DNA from: Coturnix japonica | Taxonomy: Eukaryota; Chordata; Aves; Galliformes; Phasianidae | DNA length: 64,000 nucleotides | Direction: 5' to 3' | Assembly: GCF_001577835.2 (NCBI RefSeq) | Contig: NC_029520.1 | Coordinates: 52,814,652 to 52,878,651, forward strand | Shown here: in pieces, positions 32,651 through 44,688 of the stretch | Numbering within the stretch: the stretch's first letter is position 1 | How the letters are laid out: every line of letters begins with the position of its first letter | Made by a program: the position numbers and the translations under genes | Notes under the pieces: generated by a model | The model's database searches: none | What the model saw: the letters and a program-made list of their open reading frames with translations, nothing else | Told to the model about the DNA's origin: nothing

Positions 32651-35600
32651 TTGTCCTCACTGCGTTACGGTCACACTCAGGTCTGTGTTGTACCAACTGC
32701 ACTGTGCGCTCACTGCTGTTGGCAGCTGAGCAATGGCAGTGATCTATTCAGCATTAACCCCTTACTTGGTAATGAAATCCCATATGGAATCATTCTGAGG
32801 CCGAGACCAATTTAAGAGAGAATACTGTTCTAGAATTTTCTGCTTGTTTTATGCAAGCTGGTTTACTTTAGCAAAGTTCCGATTAGTTGATATAATGGTC
32901 CCATGCTAGATGAGTGCAGGTGGCAGTTACTGATTTCCCAGGTATGAGTGCTTTCAGAGCCTGGTGTTGACTGAGCAAATTGGGAAGCTGTTAGAGTGAA
33001 TGGGAATGAATCTGGGAAATGGGGCAATGGGTTGAAGCAGGTGGGCTGAAGACGGGGATGAATATCAAAGACGTTTGTGAGTCTGAGCACCCGGCTTCCT
33101 TCCCTGTACTGAGAGAGCTGCGTGTACGAGGCCTGTGCTCTGTCAGGCTGGAAAGAGCAGCCTGCACTGCAGGCAGAAGTGGCAGCTGGGGGGGGATTTT
33201 GTGAGGGCAGGTGTGTTTGAGGGCATGAATCTGAGCAGCGAGGCCTCAGTGCTGTGAGGATCACTTCTGAAGCCGCCCTTTGCTGGAAGACTGAGAGCTT
33301 GTTTACCCTGCAGCACTTCTGCCTGGGTGTATTTAAGTCAAGTGGGCCACACCTGTGACTTGTTGATCTTTGCTTAGTCACCGATTCTCTGCCTTCTCTT
33401 GCAGTTCCCCAGAAGCTTTGCTGAGGGACAGTCCCTCCAGAGCAAGCCTGAACTTCTTAGCCTGTGTCAAAGCTGCTTAGAGACCTGTTACAGATAGCAG
33501 ATTCTGGCTTGAAAACTGCCGCGTGGATTAAAGCATGCTGCTAGAACAGGTGCTGGTGACAGCTGAGGAAATCCTCCTGCAGTAAGTGAAGGCTTTTAGT
33601 TGAGCCAGGACACCTGGGTTGGGGCTTTATAGCCTTGCAGTCTCTCATGTGTGATGTGCAGGCCATGTGTGTGGGGAGGTTCCAGTGCAGGTGGGACAGC
33701 AGCACATTCCCCATATTGCCATTTGTCCTGTGCCATGTGCTTCAGTGAAGGAGTTATGTACATTCTTAAGGGGAAAAAAAAGTCTTTAAGAAGTGTGTTG
33801 TGATTCAGTTGGGAAACTTTCAGCTTTAAAAGAAAGTTTTGGGGCTGTTGGGAAATTAAATCCTCAGCCACCTCATCGCTTACCCTGCGGTGCTACCAGC
33901 CAGCTGTGCAGTTCCTGGCTGTCTCCCTGTCATCCTTCTGATGAAGCAAGGCTGGGAACCAGAGCTTCTGAGTAAAGCTGCTTCCTCCTTCAGCTCCCCT
34001 GGGCCTCCTTGGGCAGGAGTAGAGATGAAGCACAGGCAGAAGAACGCTACTGATTCATCGAACCATCCCCTGCCAGAGTGCCTTGTTCATGTCTAGTCGG
34101 GTTGTTACCTCACTGGGGTCCTGCTGTTTCCTCGGGGAGGCTGTTTCACCAACTCTTAGGCTTCATGACTAAGGATTTCCCACCAGTCTTTTCATTCCAT
34201 TACCGCCTTCCTCTGACTGCCAGAGTCATTGTGTTCGTCTGCCTGCTGCCCTGCAGATAACAGCCTCTCAAATCCAAAGGGATTCTGAGGTTATATTTCC
34301 TCTCACATACTGCTATTTAGCTTTGCATTTAAAGCTGTCATTTCTTGCTTCTTGATCAGCTCGCTGATAGCAGGTATTTCAACTACCATTTGCTTTCTGA
34401 GGTTAAACCAGAGGTGGCGTTTGGCAGCAAGCATCCCTCCCTGGGGCCTTTGGGTATTGCTGGAGGCTGGATTTTCTCCCTGCCTCAGGTCCAGAGGTAC
34501 AGTCACAGTACAGAAGTCGATGTGTTCCACAACTGGATGTTAAGGTACAAGAGCTCCCTTTCCATTTTAGGGGGAGCTGGGTGGAGGAAGGAGCTAAAGG
34601 TGCCATATCATGGGTGGAGAACCACAAACCAAGGACTGAAGGCTTAAGGAGCAGCGAATTTTGAGCCTTAGAGAAGCTGCTGGTGAAGTCCAGGCTATTG
34701 GAAAGCATTTCCCTGTTTGATTTCTGACACCATCTGTGGTTCCTTTGTTCTCTGATGTTTGGTCCCTCCTTTTGAGCCTATGCAGTTGTAGATAAAGAAG
34801 TTCTACCAGTTCTGAAGCCATGGTGTATTTTAATGGCCCCTGCTTCTGATAGTGGCAATTTCCAGTTCCTGTGAACTGACAGATTAAAATGCATGTGCCC
34901 ACATGTATTCTTACAGCTGACTGAAACCTCAGTGCCATTTGTATGCCACTATCCAGACTGTTATCACCTCTCGGAGCTCCTGCCAGCACTTAGCAGAGCC
35001 GTTCCCTACTGCACAGGGTTGGTGTTGTGCTTGGTGGTGTGCATAGTGCCTGCACCAGCTTCACAATTCATTTGTAAAAGGCTCATTTCTGCCCTACAGC
35101 TCTTATGCTTTTCCTCCAGAGGGATTCCTGACAGTTCAGCAGTTAAATGGTATCTCTCCTCAGACAGCACAGATCTTCTGTACCTCCTACCATTCCCAAA
35201 AGGTTGGGCTGCCAAGGCTGGGAATGTCATCTCTAGTACAGAGCTTAGGGCTCATCCATGCCAAAGTGGGATTCCCCCCAGAAGAACAGCGTTGGGCAGC
35301 CACAAAACCAAGCTCTCAAGCTCATTTGTTTTGCAGTGATCTAAGTTGAGTACATTGTCACCTGCTCACTTGTACTAATCATTTCTCTTAATCTCTCTTA
35401 ATGAGAGCCCAGAGCTACTGAGATGGAGCTCACATAATCCACTTCAAATCAGTGGAAGAGCAGAACTGATTAAAACAGTGAGAAGCAAAATACTCCTCCT
35501 TGGTCATCTGGTGATGTTTTATAGTGTAGACCTGGGGCTCCAGCTGCTTTCAGAGCCCCAGCTCCCCCTCAGGTGCACACAGCTCCAGGAAAACAGTGCC

Positions 35601-35904
35601 TGGGCTTAAACAGGAGCTTAGCAGAAAGTGGGTGAGAAGCTCCAGTCTGGCTCCTGAGATGCACAGGGCTCAGAGCTGGACTTGCTCTCAGTTTGTCACC
35701 ACTGCTGGAGCCTGTGGCTGCATCTGTAAGCAATGAAGCTGTTGCAGACGCACACCTCAGGTTTCATGCCTTACTCTCAAGACTTGTTCCACAGATGCCA
35801 CACTTCAAAAGGTGCCATACTTGAAATCAACGTGAAGACTCAACTCTTTGAGTTTATGGAAAAGCAGAAACTAAGGTACAGCAGCATCACAACCAGAGCA
35901 GATA
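32651..35904. other. STYX-GNPNAT1 tail-to-tail intergenic DNA
   Basis: 3.2 kb between convergent 3' ends. No gene, CR1 copy or strong repeat that I can name; the ORFs are short and unrelated to known proteins. It may hold a longer STYX 3' UTR. Confidence 0.5.
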
Positions 35905-35920
35905 GAGTTGGCAGTCTTAA

Positions 35921-35926
35921 TTTATT
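35921..35926 (-). terminator. GNPNAT1: GNPNAT1 poly(A) signal
   Basis: TTTATT on the plus strand is AATAAA in the transcript; first clear canonical signal after the stop. Confidence 0.6.
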
Positions 35927-36125
35927 CAGCTTAAACAAAGATTAAAAAAAAACAATCAATAAATAAAACAGACATTACCAAGGGAACACTAGATTGAGTG
36001 GAGTACCATCAGGGACATTAAATAGAACCCCCCACACGCAGCTTAAAGTAGCTCTCCACCCCACAAGGAAAGGATGTTCCGTAAGGCCTAACTGTTCACA
36101 AACAAGGCTGGCTGCCCTGTGCCAA

Positions 36126-36141
36126 CCCCCCCCCCCCCCCC
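36126..36141 (+). repeat. Homopolymer C tract (16 bp)
   Basis: Uninterrupted C run, giving a G16 tract in the GNPNAT1 3' UTR RNA. Confidence 0.95.
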
Positions 36142-37285
36142 TTCTCATAATGCCCTAATTCACAGATGGAGGATTTGTCACTCTCCTTGCACAAAACACT
36201 ACTGTTGAAGTGAGGGCTTTGTGTATTGTTTGCTTGCTGCTGGGGGCAAAAGTGCTAAAATGGTTTATCCAATCTTAGAGAAGAGGGATGCTTCCAACCA
36301 GCAGCTGCCCCTCGGGACGTGGATCTGGGATCTCTGGGTTGGTTTGAAATGCAAAAGGTAGAAGTGGTTACCGGCAAAAGCAGAGCTGAACTGGCCCAAA
36401 GGAGTTCAAGTAGAGCATGTTGGTCAGATGTGTTGGGTGAAGCTGAATGCCTTGGCACCTTCTTACAGATAGGGGCATTAACAGCCCCATCGAGCCTAGT
36501 GAAAACCCACTAAAGATGATGCACATTCTGCCTGTCAGACATCCCAGCTTCCTGTTTCTATTGCAAACCATGGGTTTGTTTGTCAACAAACATAATTTAA
36601 TATGTTTTTAAGATAATTATCAGCTAAAGTGCAGGGTCCCTGCATGGAGAACTGCGCATCCATTTAGGCTCCAAAATATTGGCTTCAGAGCCCATAAGGA
36701 ACCCCCTGCCCCTCCCAGCCACTTTAACAGCAACAAATCCAGTTTTGGAAAGCAGTGCCTATAAAACTTCAGGTACACAAACATGAACAGCACTTCAGGG
36801 AGGTTTCATGTAGGAACAGAACAAATTCCCACCCTGTGTATTACCAACTGCACATGAGAAGCAGCCGTGCCCAACCACATCACCCTCCAGCAAAGTACAG
36901 AGAGGAGCACAACCCCACAAAGCTGCACTTGGGCTACCAAGAAAAGAAGCGCCAACCTTTAGAAAAATACAATGCAAGAAAAAATCTGAGATAAAAATAT
37001 AGACCTTTGGTTAAAAACCATCCCTTAGGAGTCCTTTGTAACGCAGCTGGAACAAAAAAAGCTTCACTTGGACTGAACAGTAGTAAAAATTAGTTCTAAG
37101 AGCTAACCCAGGAACCCTCCTCGCATGTCGGTACCGTGCCTTTCCTCTGCAGGCTTTACACATTTGATGCTCAGTATTTATAGGGATCGGTATATCTGCA
37201 GCAATAAACTATATAGATTTGTCATGAAGAGAATGTACCAGAGCTCCTCCGCCAGCAGTCTGTACAAAAACAGTGCTAGAAGTTG

Positions 37286-37433
37286 TCAGTTAAAGAACCG
37301 CTGAAACATGTAGTTTTCTTCAGATACCAAATAGCCAAACTTCTTGTAGAAGGCCACGTTTTTTGGCAGACACTCGAGTGTGATTTTATAACAGTTCAGT
37401 CTCTTACTGAGCAGTGTAAGAGTGGACATTAGT
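37286..37433 (-). CDS. GNPNAT1: GNPNAT1 last coding exon
   Basis: [20 protein letters not shown] then [20 protein letters not shown] and [11 protein letters not shown]; acceptor CTTTTTCAG. Confidence 0.97.
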
Positions 37434-40321
37434 CTGAAAAAGATGAAAAAACAGCAGTTACGTGGGATGGCCCTGAACATGGGGTTGACCAACATTTAAT
37501 TCACTAAAAGATAGCAACAGAAAATGCTTTTTAAAGGCCCACAGTGCTCATCCAGCTCCAACCCCCTGCTGTGTGCAGGGTCACCAACCAGCAGCCCAGG
37601 CTGCCCAGAGCCACATCCAGCCTGGCCTTGAATGCCTGCAGGGATGGGGCATCCACAGCCTCCTTGGGCAACCTGTTCCAGTGCGTCACCACCCTCTGGG
37701 TGAACAAACTTCCTCCTAAGATCCAACCCAAACATCCCCTGTCTCAGTTTCAAACCATTCCAGTATGTTTAGTGGTCCTGCTGCAGAAAGCTGTGTTCCA
37801 TTTATCTGTTGATTTTCCCACTGGAAACACTTGGCAGACCCACCTACATCACAGTCAGTTCTGAAACCCCTCACTGATGGTTTTGGTTCTGCTCCACAGA
37901 ACCAAAATCCTGCTCCAAGATCCTGCACTGTGTGCAGAGGGCAAAGGACAGACAGGTGGCATCCTGAGAGCAGCACAAGGGATGGGCTCACTTCAGACAA
38001 CAGCAACTCACAGTGGACTTCAGTCCTGCCACATGGATGGCAGCTGTAAACCTTCCTCTTCCCAGAGAGCTCCTGCCCTGACATCAGTCATCACCACTGC
38101 AGTTAACGCGACTGCTGGCACTGATCAGTGTACCAACGTTAGGGAGCAGAAGCCCATTCAGTGAGGGCTTGCTGCCCTGCCTGGTGTTGAATAGCAAAGG
38201 TAACAAATACTCACAGTTTGCCGAGCTGCTTTCCTCTGCACTCCCCGCTTACTACTACGTCTTCTATCCTCCCTCTCTGTGAAAACACAGACAAGTGTTA
38301 GTGCAGCACACCAGCAGCGTGTACCCTCCCTCCTGCTCTAGGTCCCACGCCTGTGTTTCCTCCTGCCTTGTCAGACACAATTCCTCCACAAACGACGCCC
38401 TTATCTGACTCAGCACAAGGTATTTCATCACACAGTACCAAGGTAAAAATAACACGCGTGTTCTGGAAACAGAACCTTCTTCCTCTCTGTAGCTGCAGCC
38501 AGAGGATGTACCTTTGCACAGGAGTGAGTGAACTTGTGTTCTATCACCAGCGTTGCTGTAGCAACGATCTGTCCAAGGTTGGTATCTTCTACGACAGTAA
38601 CGTAATAATCTCCAGATTTCTTCATGTGCTCAAAGGTTTCTGTGGGAGCAGATAGACAGAACACTCTTAGTTTCAGATTAATTTGCTGAATTCCGAATGC
38701 AGATCAGCGCAGAATTCAGGATCACAAGGTGTGAGACCGAGACACCGGGACCTTAAAGCCCCCCGGTCAGATTAACCCTGAGATAGAAGCCAGGAAAAGC
38801 AGGAATGAATCACAGAATGGCCTGGGCTGGGAAGGACCACACAAGATCATCCTGTTTCAACCCCCCTGCAGTGTGCAGGGTTGCCAAGCACTGGACCAGG
38901 CTGTCCAGAATGAAGTAAATGCCTTTTCCTTAACCACCAGGAGAACCCCCCCTTCCTCAGCAGATGGGGGCCAATTAAGGCAGCCGTACCTCCTGTAAGC
39001 TTTCGTACCTCTCAAAGCAGCGAAGCAAGCTGAGAAAGTCACTGAGCTGCAATCAAAGGCAAACCTCTGCTTCAGCCAAAAGAAGCCACCACCCAGTGCT
39101 CCCTCCCACCATGCATTAAAAGCTCAGCCTCAAAAGCAGGTATACAGTTTAAACTGTTGCCCTCTGGGACAACTGCAGTTGAATACAAAGCTGAATGCCA
39201 AAATCTGCCTCAGGGGACCCAAGATAATAAATCCCTCTGCATCACGGCCAGGTAGATTGCTGTCAGCATCACTATCTGCTGGTTCTCAGCAGCCTCTATG
39301 AAGTGCCAAGGCACGATGATATACTCACTGATAAACTGCTCTGGGCTCACCACTCCAGTTTCAGTCAGCTGACCCAGGACCTTGAAAAAGCCTGTTATAG
39401 AAGAGGAGAAAAGACTCAATGCAGGGTAGAGATGTGCAAATGGCACAGAGCAACCTGACAGGGCTGCCTGCAGAGTTCACCTCGTTCAGCTGTATGTAAA
39501 GGCCTGTGCTCTGCATATCACAGACCTGGACTGTAATCTTAAAATCAAACTCACACCTTGAGCAATGCCAAGGAGCAGCTCATCAGCAACCTGTAGCTTG
39601 AGTGCAGAAGAAGAGACACGGATGCTTAAGCAAGAGAAGCATCAACCTGACCTTATGCAATATTAAGCTATTTGTTCACAGCAACTTTTCTTTTGTCCCC
39701 GCCAGGTTACAGATGTGAAAGCTTCATAATCACACTGGTTCACATCACTTTCATATTAGATGGAACAGCGCAAACAAACATACTCCTCCCCTTATATAGA
39801 ATCATATAGAATGAGCTGGGTGAGGACCACAGTGACCATCTGGTTCCAACTCCTTGCTGTGTGCAGGGTCAGCAGCCACCAGACCAGGCTGCCTAGAGCC
39901 ACATCCAGCCTGGAACATGGCAGCCCTTAGAACTGTGCTGAATAAGAAACTGCGCATTATTTTTAATACTTGAATTTTAAGGTTATTTTTAAGGTTATTA
40001 AGATAGGAGAATAAATGTTGAGGGTCAAACAACACAGCAGCGATCCATCCATCGCACCAAGTGCTCCTGATAACCCAAAGCAGACAGAACACATCATCCT
40101 AACGCAGCAATACAGATAACCTAATTCAGCACCCGCTTTTGTTTGCGATGATCACACAACACGATTCTACCTCGGTTGACATCAGCCGTGCACAGCGGCC
40201 TCATGACCAGCCCATCTCCTGGCTCTGAAGGAGAAATGGAAGGAGAAAACGTGGCCGTGTTCTCGCTCCAGTCGAGCTCATGCAGAATGCTGGGGTCAAA
40301 CATCGGCGTGTCGTCGGGCAT
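37286..40321 (-). CDS. GNPNAT1: GNPNAT1, glucosamine-6-phosphate N-acetyltransferase (complete)
   Basis: Catalyses acetyl-CoA plus GlcN-6-P to GlcNAc-6-P in the hexosamine pathway that makes UDP-GlcNAc. Coding exons in transcript order: 40321-40171, 39391-39329, 38639-38512, 38276-38215, 37433-37286; an untranslated exon lies at about 41124 upward. Total 552 nt, 183 aa plus stop (human 184). GNAT-fold landmarks: the acetyl-CoA loop in [10 protein letters not shown], the core strand EDVVVS and the C-terminal [21 protein letters not shown] start at 40342 would add MLPVATA in frame; I chose 40321 because [11 protein letters not shown] matches the human N-terminus MKPDETPMFDPS. The gene is convergent with STYX and lies behind FERMT2 on the same strand. 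Confidence 0.97.
37534..37762 (-). repeat. CR1 LINE, minus orientation
   Basis: GCCCACAGTGCTCATCCAGC through CTCAGTTTCAAACCATTCC; the terminal octamers are missing. GNPNAT1 intron. Confidence 0.94.
38215..38276 (-). CDS. GNPNAT1: GNPNAT1 coding exon 4 (acetyl-CoA loop)
   Basis: [20 protein letters not shown] plus CT; acceptor TTTTCACAG, donor GTGAGT. Confidence 0.97.
38512..38639 (-). CDS. GNPNAT1: GNPNAT1 coding exon 3
   Basis: [20 protein letters not shown] then [23 protein letters not shown]; acceptor CTCCCACAG, donor GTACAT. Confidence 0.97.
38806..38912 (-). repeat. CR1 tail, minus orientation
   Basis: AATCACAGAATGGCCTGGGC then a CAGTGTGCAGGGTTGCCAAG block, diverged. Confidence 0.88.
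39329..39391 (-). CDS. GNPNAT1: GNPNAT1 coding exon 2 (63 nt)
   Basis: [21 protein letters not shown] plus A; acceptor CTATAACAG, donor GTGAGT. Confidence 0.97.
39797..39914 (-). repeat. CR1 tail, minus orientation
   Basis: AGAATCATATAGAATGAGCT then GCTGTGTGCAGGGTCAGCAG; an older copy. Confidence 0.88.
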
Positions 40322-40356
40322 CGCGGTTGCTACGGGCAGCATGGCAGCAAGAGGTG
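40171..40356 (-). CDS. GNPNAT1: GNPNAT1 exon with start codon (coding 40321-40171)
   Basis: Acceptor TGTCCCACAG at 40357, then 35 nt of leader to the chosen ATG and 50 codons, [20 protein letters not shown] through CTADVNR. Donor GTAGAA. Confidence 0.93.
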
Positions 40357-40730
40357 CTGTGGGACACAAAGCAACGTGTGAGCAGGGCTGCTGTTTCACT
40401 GCTCCCTCAGTGCACAAACAGCCTGTACCGGCTGTGTCACATCCACATTCGTTCACACTGGGGGTAGGAAGAGCGAGCGTTCCCAAGCAGTGTCATCACA
40501 CACACACACACACAGGTGACACACAGCACACAGGCACACTAACAGCGTTTCATTGACGTCACATACTATGCATATGTACAGAAGCACCTCAGCGCCCATC
40601 ACTGCCACTAACAGCTGTTAATCATTACAGAGCTGCGGGAAGCTGAGGGGACAAGGAAGCAGGGAGTGCAGGGAGCAGGAGCTGCGGCTGGGATCCGTGG
40701 TACCAGCACAGCACGGCACGGATCACTGCT

Positions 40731-40833
40731 GGTTAGCTGTGCATGTGGCTGCGGGCAGCCTGGGCTGGGGGTCTCTGACCCAGCACACAGCGGGGGGTGG
40801 GAAGTGCTTTTCAACCAGGCCATGCTACGGCTG
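40731..40833 (+). repeat. Diverged CR1 tail, plus orientation
   Basis: GCGGGCAGCCTGGGCTGGGG and TTTTCAACCAGGCCATGC blocks. Confidence 0.85.
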
Positions 40834-40876
40834 GACACAGCACGGAACAGCGCGGTGCGGAGCTGAGGGTGAGGGA

Positions 40877-40944
40877 AGGAACAGGGTGAGGTGAGGAACA
40901 GGGTGAGGTGAGGAACAGGGTGAGGTGAGGAACAGGGTGAGGTG
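40877..40944 (+). repeat. 17-bp minisatellite, four exact copies
   Basis: Unit AGGAACAGGGTGAGGTG, in GNPNAT1 intron 1 about 180 bp from the untranslated exon. Confidence 0.97.
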
Positions 40945-41059
40945 AGGTACAGCACGGTGTGGAGCTGGAGGCCTCACCCCGCCGCCACCACGCAGGGCCC
41001 CTCAACCGCACACCATGAGCCCGGGCAGCACCTGCCGGACCGGACCCGAGCCCGCAGCC

Positions 41060-41420
41060 CCTGCCCGGCCTCACTCCCCATAGACCCCCTATAGACCCCC
41101 CGTCCCGCTGTCCCCGCACTCACCCTCACTCCACACGAGGCCGCGGTGCCGCTCGAACCGGCTCTGACGCAGGCGCCGCACGGACGTGGCAGGAGGCGGG
41201 GCCTAACCAGCACGCACGCCACGATCCAGCCAATCGCCGGGCGCGCCGGCCGCCTCTCTCTACCTTTAGGCTCCCTGATTGGTGGAGAGCGGCGAGGCCA
41301 CGTCCCCTGCCCTTGGTCTGAGGTGACGCCCCATGGAGGCGCGCAAGATGGCGGCGGTGTGTGGGGTGTGTTTGTGTGCGGCTGTGCTGGTACAGCCGGT
41401 AACACCGAGTGTTTATGGTG
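41060..41420 (-). promoter_or_regulatory. GNPNAT1: GNPNAT1 CpG promoter and untranslated first exon
   Basis: A donor GTGAGT (41118-41123) is preceded on the minus strand by a GC-rich leader from 41124 upward, which fits the acceptor at 40357. Upstream are CCAAT boxes (ATTGG near 41279, CCAAT near 41229), a GC box (GGCGGGGCC near 41195) and a YY1-like site at 41344-41355. No TATA. Confidence 0.75.
41344..41355 (+). promoter_or_regulatory. YY1-like motif
   Basis: CAAGATGGCGGC matches the YY1 consensus AANATGGCGGC, facing away from GNPNAT1. Confidence 0.5.
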
Positions 41421-41467
41421 TGTTATACCGAGCACACAGCGACACCGCGGGGTTCGGATTGGTTACA

Positions 41468-41654
41468 CGTATCACAGTGTCACGGTCCGTGCGGGTTGGA
41501 AGGGACCTTAGAGATCACCGAGTCCAACCCCCGGGATTCAATGGAGCCTCCTGTAGCACAGCGGCACTTCGACCACTTGTGCCTCAGGGGGATTCGAACC
41601 TGGGTCTACAGGGTTGCAGCAAAGTGGCGTCATTAACCACTGCGCCACCGGGGC
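41468..41654 (-). mobile_element. tRNA-derived SINE with CR1-like 3' tail
   Basis: Read on the minus strand. The head (41654-41581, 74 nt) is tRNA-like: GCCCCGG at its 5' end pairs 6 of 7 with CTGAGGC at its 3' end. The A box TGGCGCAGTGG is at 41647-41637 and the B box GGTTCGAATCC at 41600-41590, a perfect consensus. A unique body of about 45 nt follows. The last part, GGTTGGACTCGGTGATCTC then AAGGTCCCTTCCAACCC, is the 3' end of CR1 LINEs. This head-body-tail layout is that of a SINE mobilised by CR1. Target-site duplications could not be resolved. The anticodon arm is too degenerate to name a parent tRNA. Confidence 0.82.
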
Positions 41655-44443
41655 ACACTGTGTTCAGAGCACGAGGCCGATGACTTGTACTGCGGTGTAA
41701 CCGCGGGGCTGCTCCATCTCCCATGGGGTGACTCCGTCTGAATGGGGAAATGAAGCCCTCCGCTTGTGTAAAGCTGCTGCTCCTGGAGAACAGCCCTGCC
41801 CTATTTACAGCCATGTGGATGGACTAAAGTGTGGCTCGAGGACAAACATTTCAGCCTGTGTGTTTCATAGCAGCAGAGCAGGGAAATGCTCTGCATGTAA
41901 AACCTGTGGGGCTGAAAGCCATTTGTGGTTGGAACAAGCAAAGGAAGGTGGATTTGCCAGGCTGCAGATAGGGGGGAATGGACCCTGTTTGTGCTCACAA
42001 GCAGTGTGTGATTAAACCCGCCCCGATGGAGGCACAGGGGTTTAAACTGAGCCGTGGCTCCTTGAAAGGCCAGCTCCATTCCAGCAGGGTTTAGAACAGC
42101 CCTTAAAGCCCAGCTGGCAAAATCACACATGGCTGAAGGCCCCCCATGACCCCCCTGCTCCTGGATGCCTCTGCCCAAGTCCCACCCGCTGCCTTTCCAA
42201 AGGTCAAAGGATTTGGGTCAGTGAGGATTCACAGCAGCCAGCAGATAAATCCCCACGGTGCTGCCACAGCCAGGATTGCATTGCTGGAAAGCAAGGGGAA
42301 AGTTGAAACAACACATTTCCACTTGTGTCACCGATGCGTTCATCTCCGCCTCGTCCACTGTGACGCTTTTTGTTTCAGAGGAAAAGCAAAGCAAAGCAGC
42401 CAAGCGATGTCCTCTGGCTGCTCCACGCCTGCAGGGAGGTTAAAGGCAGGGAAATCTGCAGATCCGTGAGCTCAGGGCAGTCAGAAAGATGGGAATGGAG
42501 CCACGCACTTGCTTGATGTAAGTGTCTGAGTCTGGAACACGCCCTGCTTTACGAGCAGAGGAAAAGCACCCTCCTTTCATTTTGCCGTATGACACAAGGC
42601 AGTAAGAACGAATAAATCCTCGCCACAATAGAATTGTTTACATTCTGTTTTGGAAACACGCTGAGGGCTCAACGTGCCTCGGGACCGACCTCTCTGCTGC
42701 TTTTTGCTCTCGTAGATCAAGTGAGATCCACCCACAGATCCACCCCGAGCGGTGCAAATAACGCCTGCAGAAGTGCTGCGTAAAACACTCCGGGCTCTGC
42801 ATCTCACCAAGAGCCTCCAGTTTGAACTGCCTGCCAGAGGACAGGGAGGTGCTGCTCCATCTCCCCAGATGGATGGCGATAAGCTGAATACCTGCTAGAA
42901 ATGTATGCAGTTGTAAGGGAAACCTGGCAGTCCTCCGCAAGGCTCTGCTGCGATCCAGATGGCCGCCTGGAACTTGGGAAATGGTATTTCTTCAGGGCTT
43001 ATGATAACATTAGTGCAGTTATGGAAGGAGAAATGCATCTGGAACGTGTCTGCCTCGCTGGAAATAATGATCCAATCTTTAGCCAAGAAGCCAAGTCTCA
43101 TTTAACAGCAGGGGAAAGGGAAGTGTCAGGGAGCACAGGTGTGCAGCACCCCCTGCCCCGGGCATTGCTTTCAGAGGATGTCGCTTGCAGTGGAGGCTGA
43201 TAGGAGCATGTATCTGCTTCCTTCATGTATCTGCTCTTTCTGACCGTGGCCCAGGAAAATGGCTTTATTCCGCCTGATCCCGACAGCGTCGCCATTCATC
43301 GGTTCTCAAATATCCCAATTCAGACCTCGAAATGCCCCTGAGATGGGGATGGCTTCTGGGTCAGACACGTGGGGTCCAACATGGGTTTGAGCTCATACAG
43401 CTCCCCAGCACTGCTGTTCCTAAAGAAAGAGCCCTGAGCTGGTGTGGATTCGAGAAGCCGATTTCTCAGGACAGATTAGGGAGTTATTTACTCTTATTTA
43501 GAGCTTTTCCCTTTTACCCTTCCACCCAACATGATGTTATAGAGCCATGATGGCATTGCCTAGTGCCTGTGCTGTGTCACCCATGATCACATCAGTGGAG
43601 GAGTTAAGGACCGCTCTGTTTCCTGGCAGTCCTGTTTGTATGACTGTGGTTAAATCCGAGTATCAGTGTTTGCCCATCAGTTTCCCCCAATTGCTCTGCC
43701 CCCCTACACCCCTCATGGTCAGGGCACAGCTCTGCCATTTGTTAAGCTCCACCTCTGTTTGTCCATCGCAGTGGAAATGCTTTATCTTCCACCTGGGTTG
43801 CACTGTGCGAACAATGATAAGAGCTGGTTGTTAAAACAGAAGCCAATGTTCCTCTGGTCTCTGATTTTCAAGGTCATAGAAAGAAAACAAATGGTGGCTG
43901 CTGTCCGTGCCCAGAGTTGGCTGCATGGGTTGGATCAGGGCACCAGGACTGGCCTGGGGAAGCAAGGCCAAAGGGGAATGGCTGGCAGATATGAGAGCCT
44001 GGGAAGGTCAGGAGGAGAAAACACCTTTGGTTGCTCCCAGCTGCACACAGCAAACCTGCAGTGGGGGGATCAGCTGCACTGTGAGGGTTAGTCCTGTGCA
44101 CAGGGCTTGGGGAGGCTCACTGTGCCCATTGTTTTCAGTTTTTATTCTCACTTTTATTATTATTTTTACTGCTTGTTGATTTCCACCCATTTTCCTGATT
44201 CAGGGTTTATTTAGAGGGACGGCAGCCAAAGAACCCCCCAGCCACATGCCCTCTTTGGGCTGAGCTCATGCAATCTGCTGCAGTCTCCTTTGTGGTGCCC
44301 CCACATCCTCAGCCTGCAGTGAAGTTCTCCCCATCATTTGCTGGGTCTCTGTGCTCACCAGACACCAATAGAAGCTGATGGCAACCAGTGAGGGCTGAGG
44401 AAGGGTATCAGAGCTCATGGTAGATGAATGTCTAATCCATTCA

Positions 44444-44614
44444 CCATCCATCCATCCCTCCATCCATCCCTCCATCCATCCCTCCATCCATCCATCCCTT
44501 CATCCATCCATCACTCCTCCATCCATCCTTCCGTCCTTCCATCCATCCATCCATCCATCCATCCATCCATCCATCCATCCATCCATCCATCCATCCGTCC
44601 GTCCGTCCGTCCGT

Positions 44615-44650
<36 letters not shown>

Positions 44651-44688
44651 CCATCCATCCACCTTTCTATCCACTCATCCATCCACAC
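44444..44688 (+). repeat. (CCAT)n tetranucleotide tract, ~245 bp
   Basis: CATC/TCCA units with CTCC and CGTC variants in runs. Confidence 0.97.

Larger units (their letters stand above)
35905..37285 (-). other. GNPNAT1: GNPNAT1 3' UTR
   Basis: About 1.4 kb after the stop, ending near an AATAAA on the minus strand (35921-35926). Contains a 16-base C run at 36126-36141 on the plus strand. Confidence 0.7.

Noticed and set aside
41581-41654. A functional tRNA gene
   Set aside because: The acceptor stem and boxes look good, but the anticodon and T arms pair poorly and the sequence runs on into a CR1-like tail, so a SINE is the better reading.
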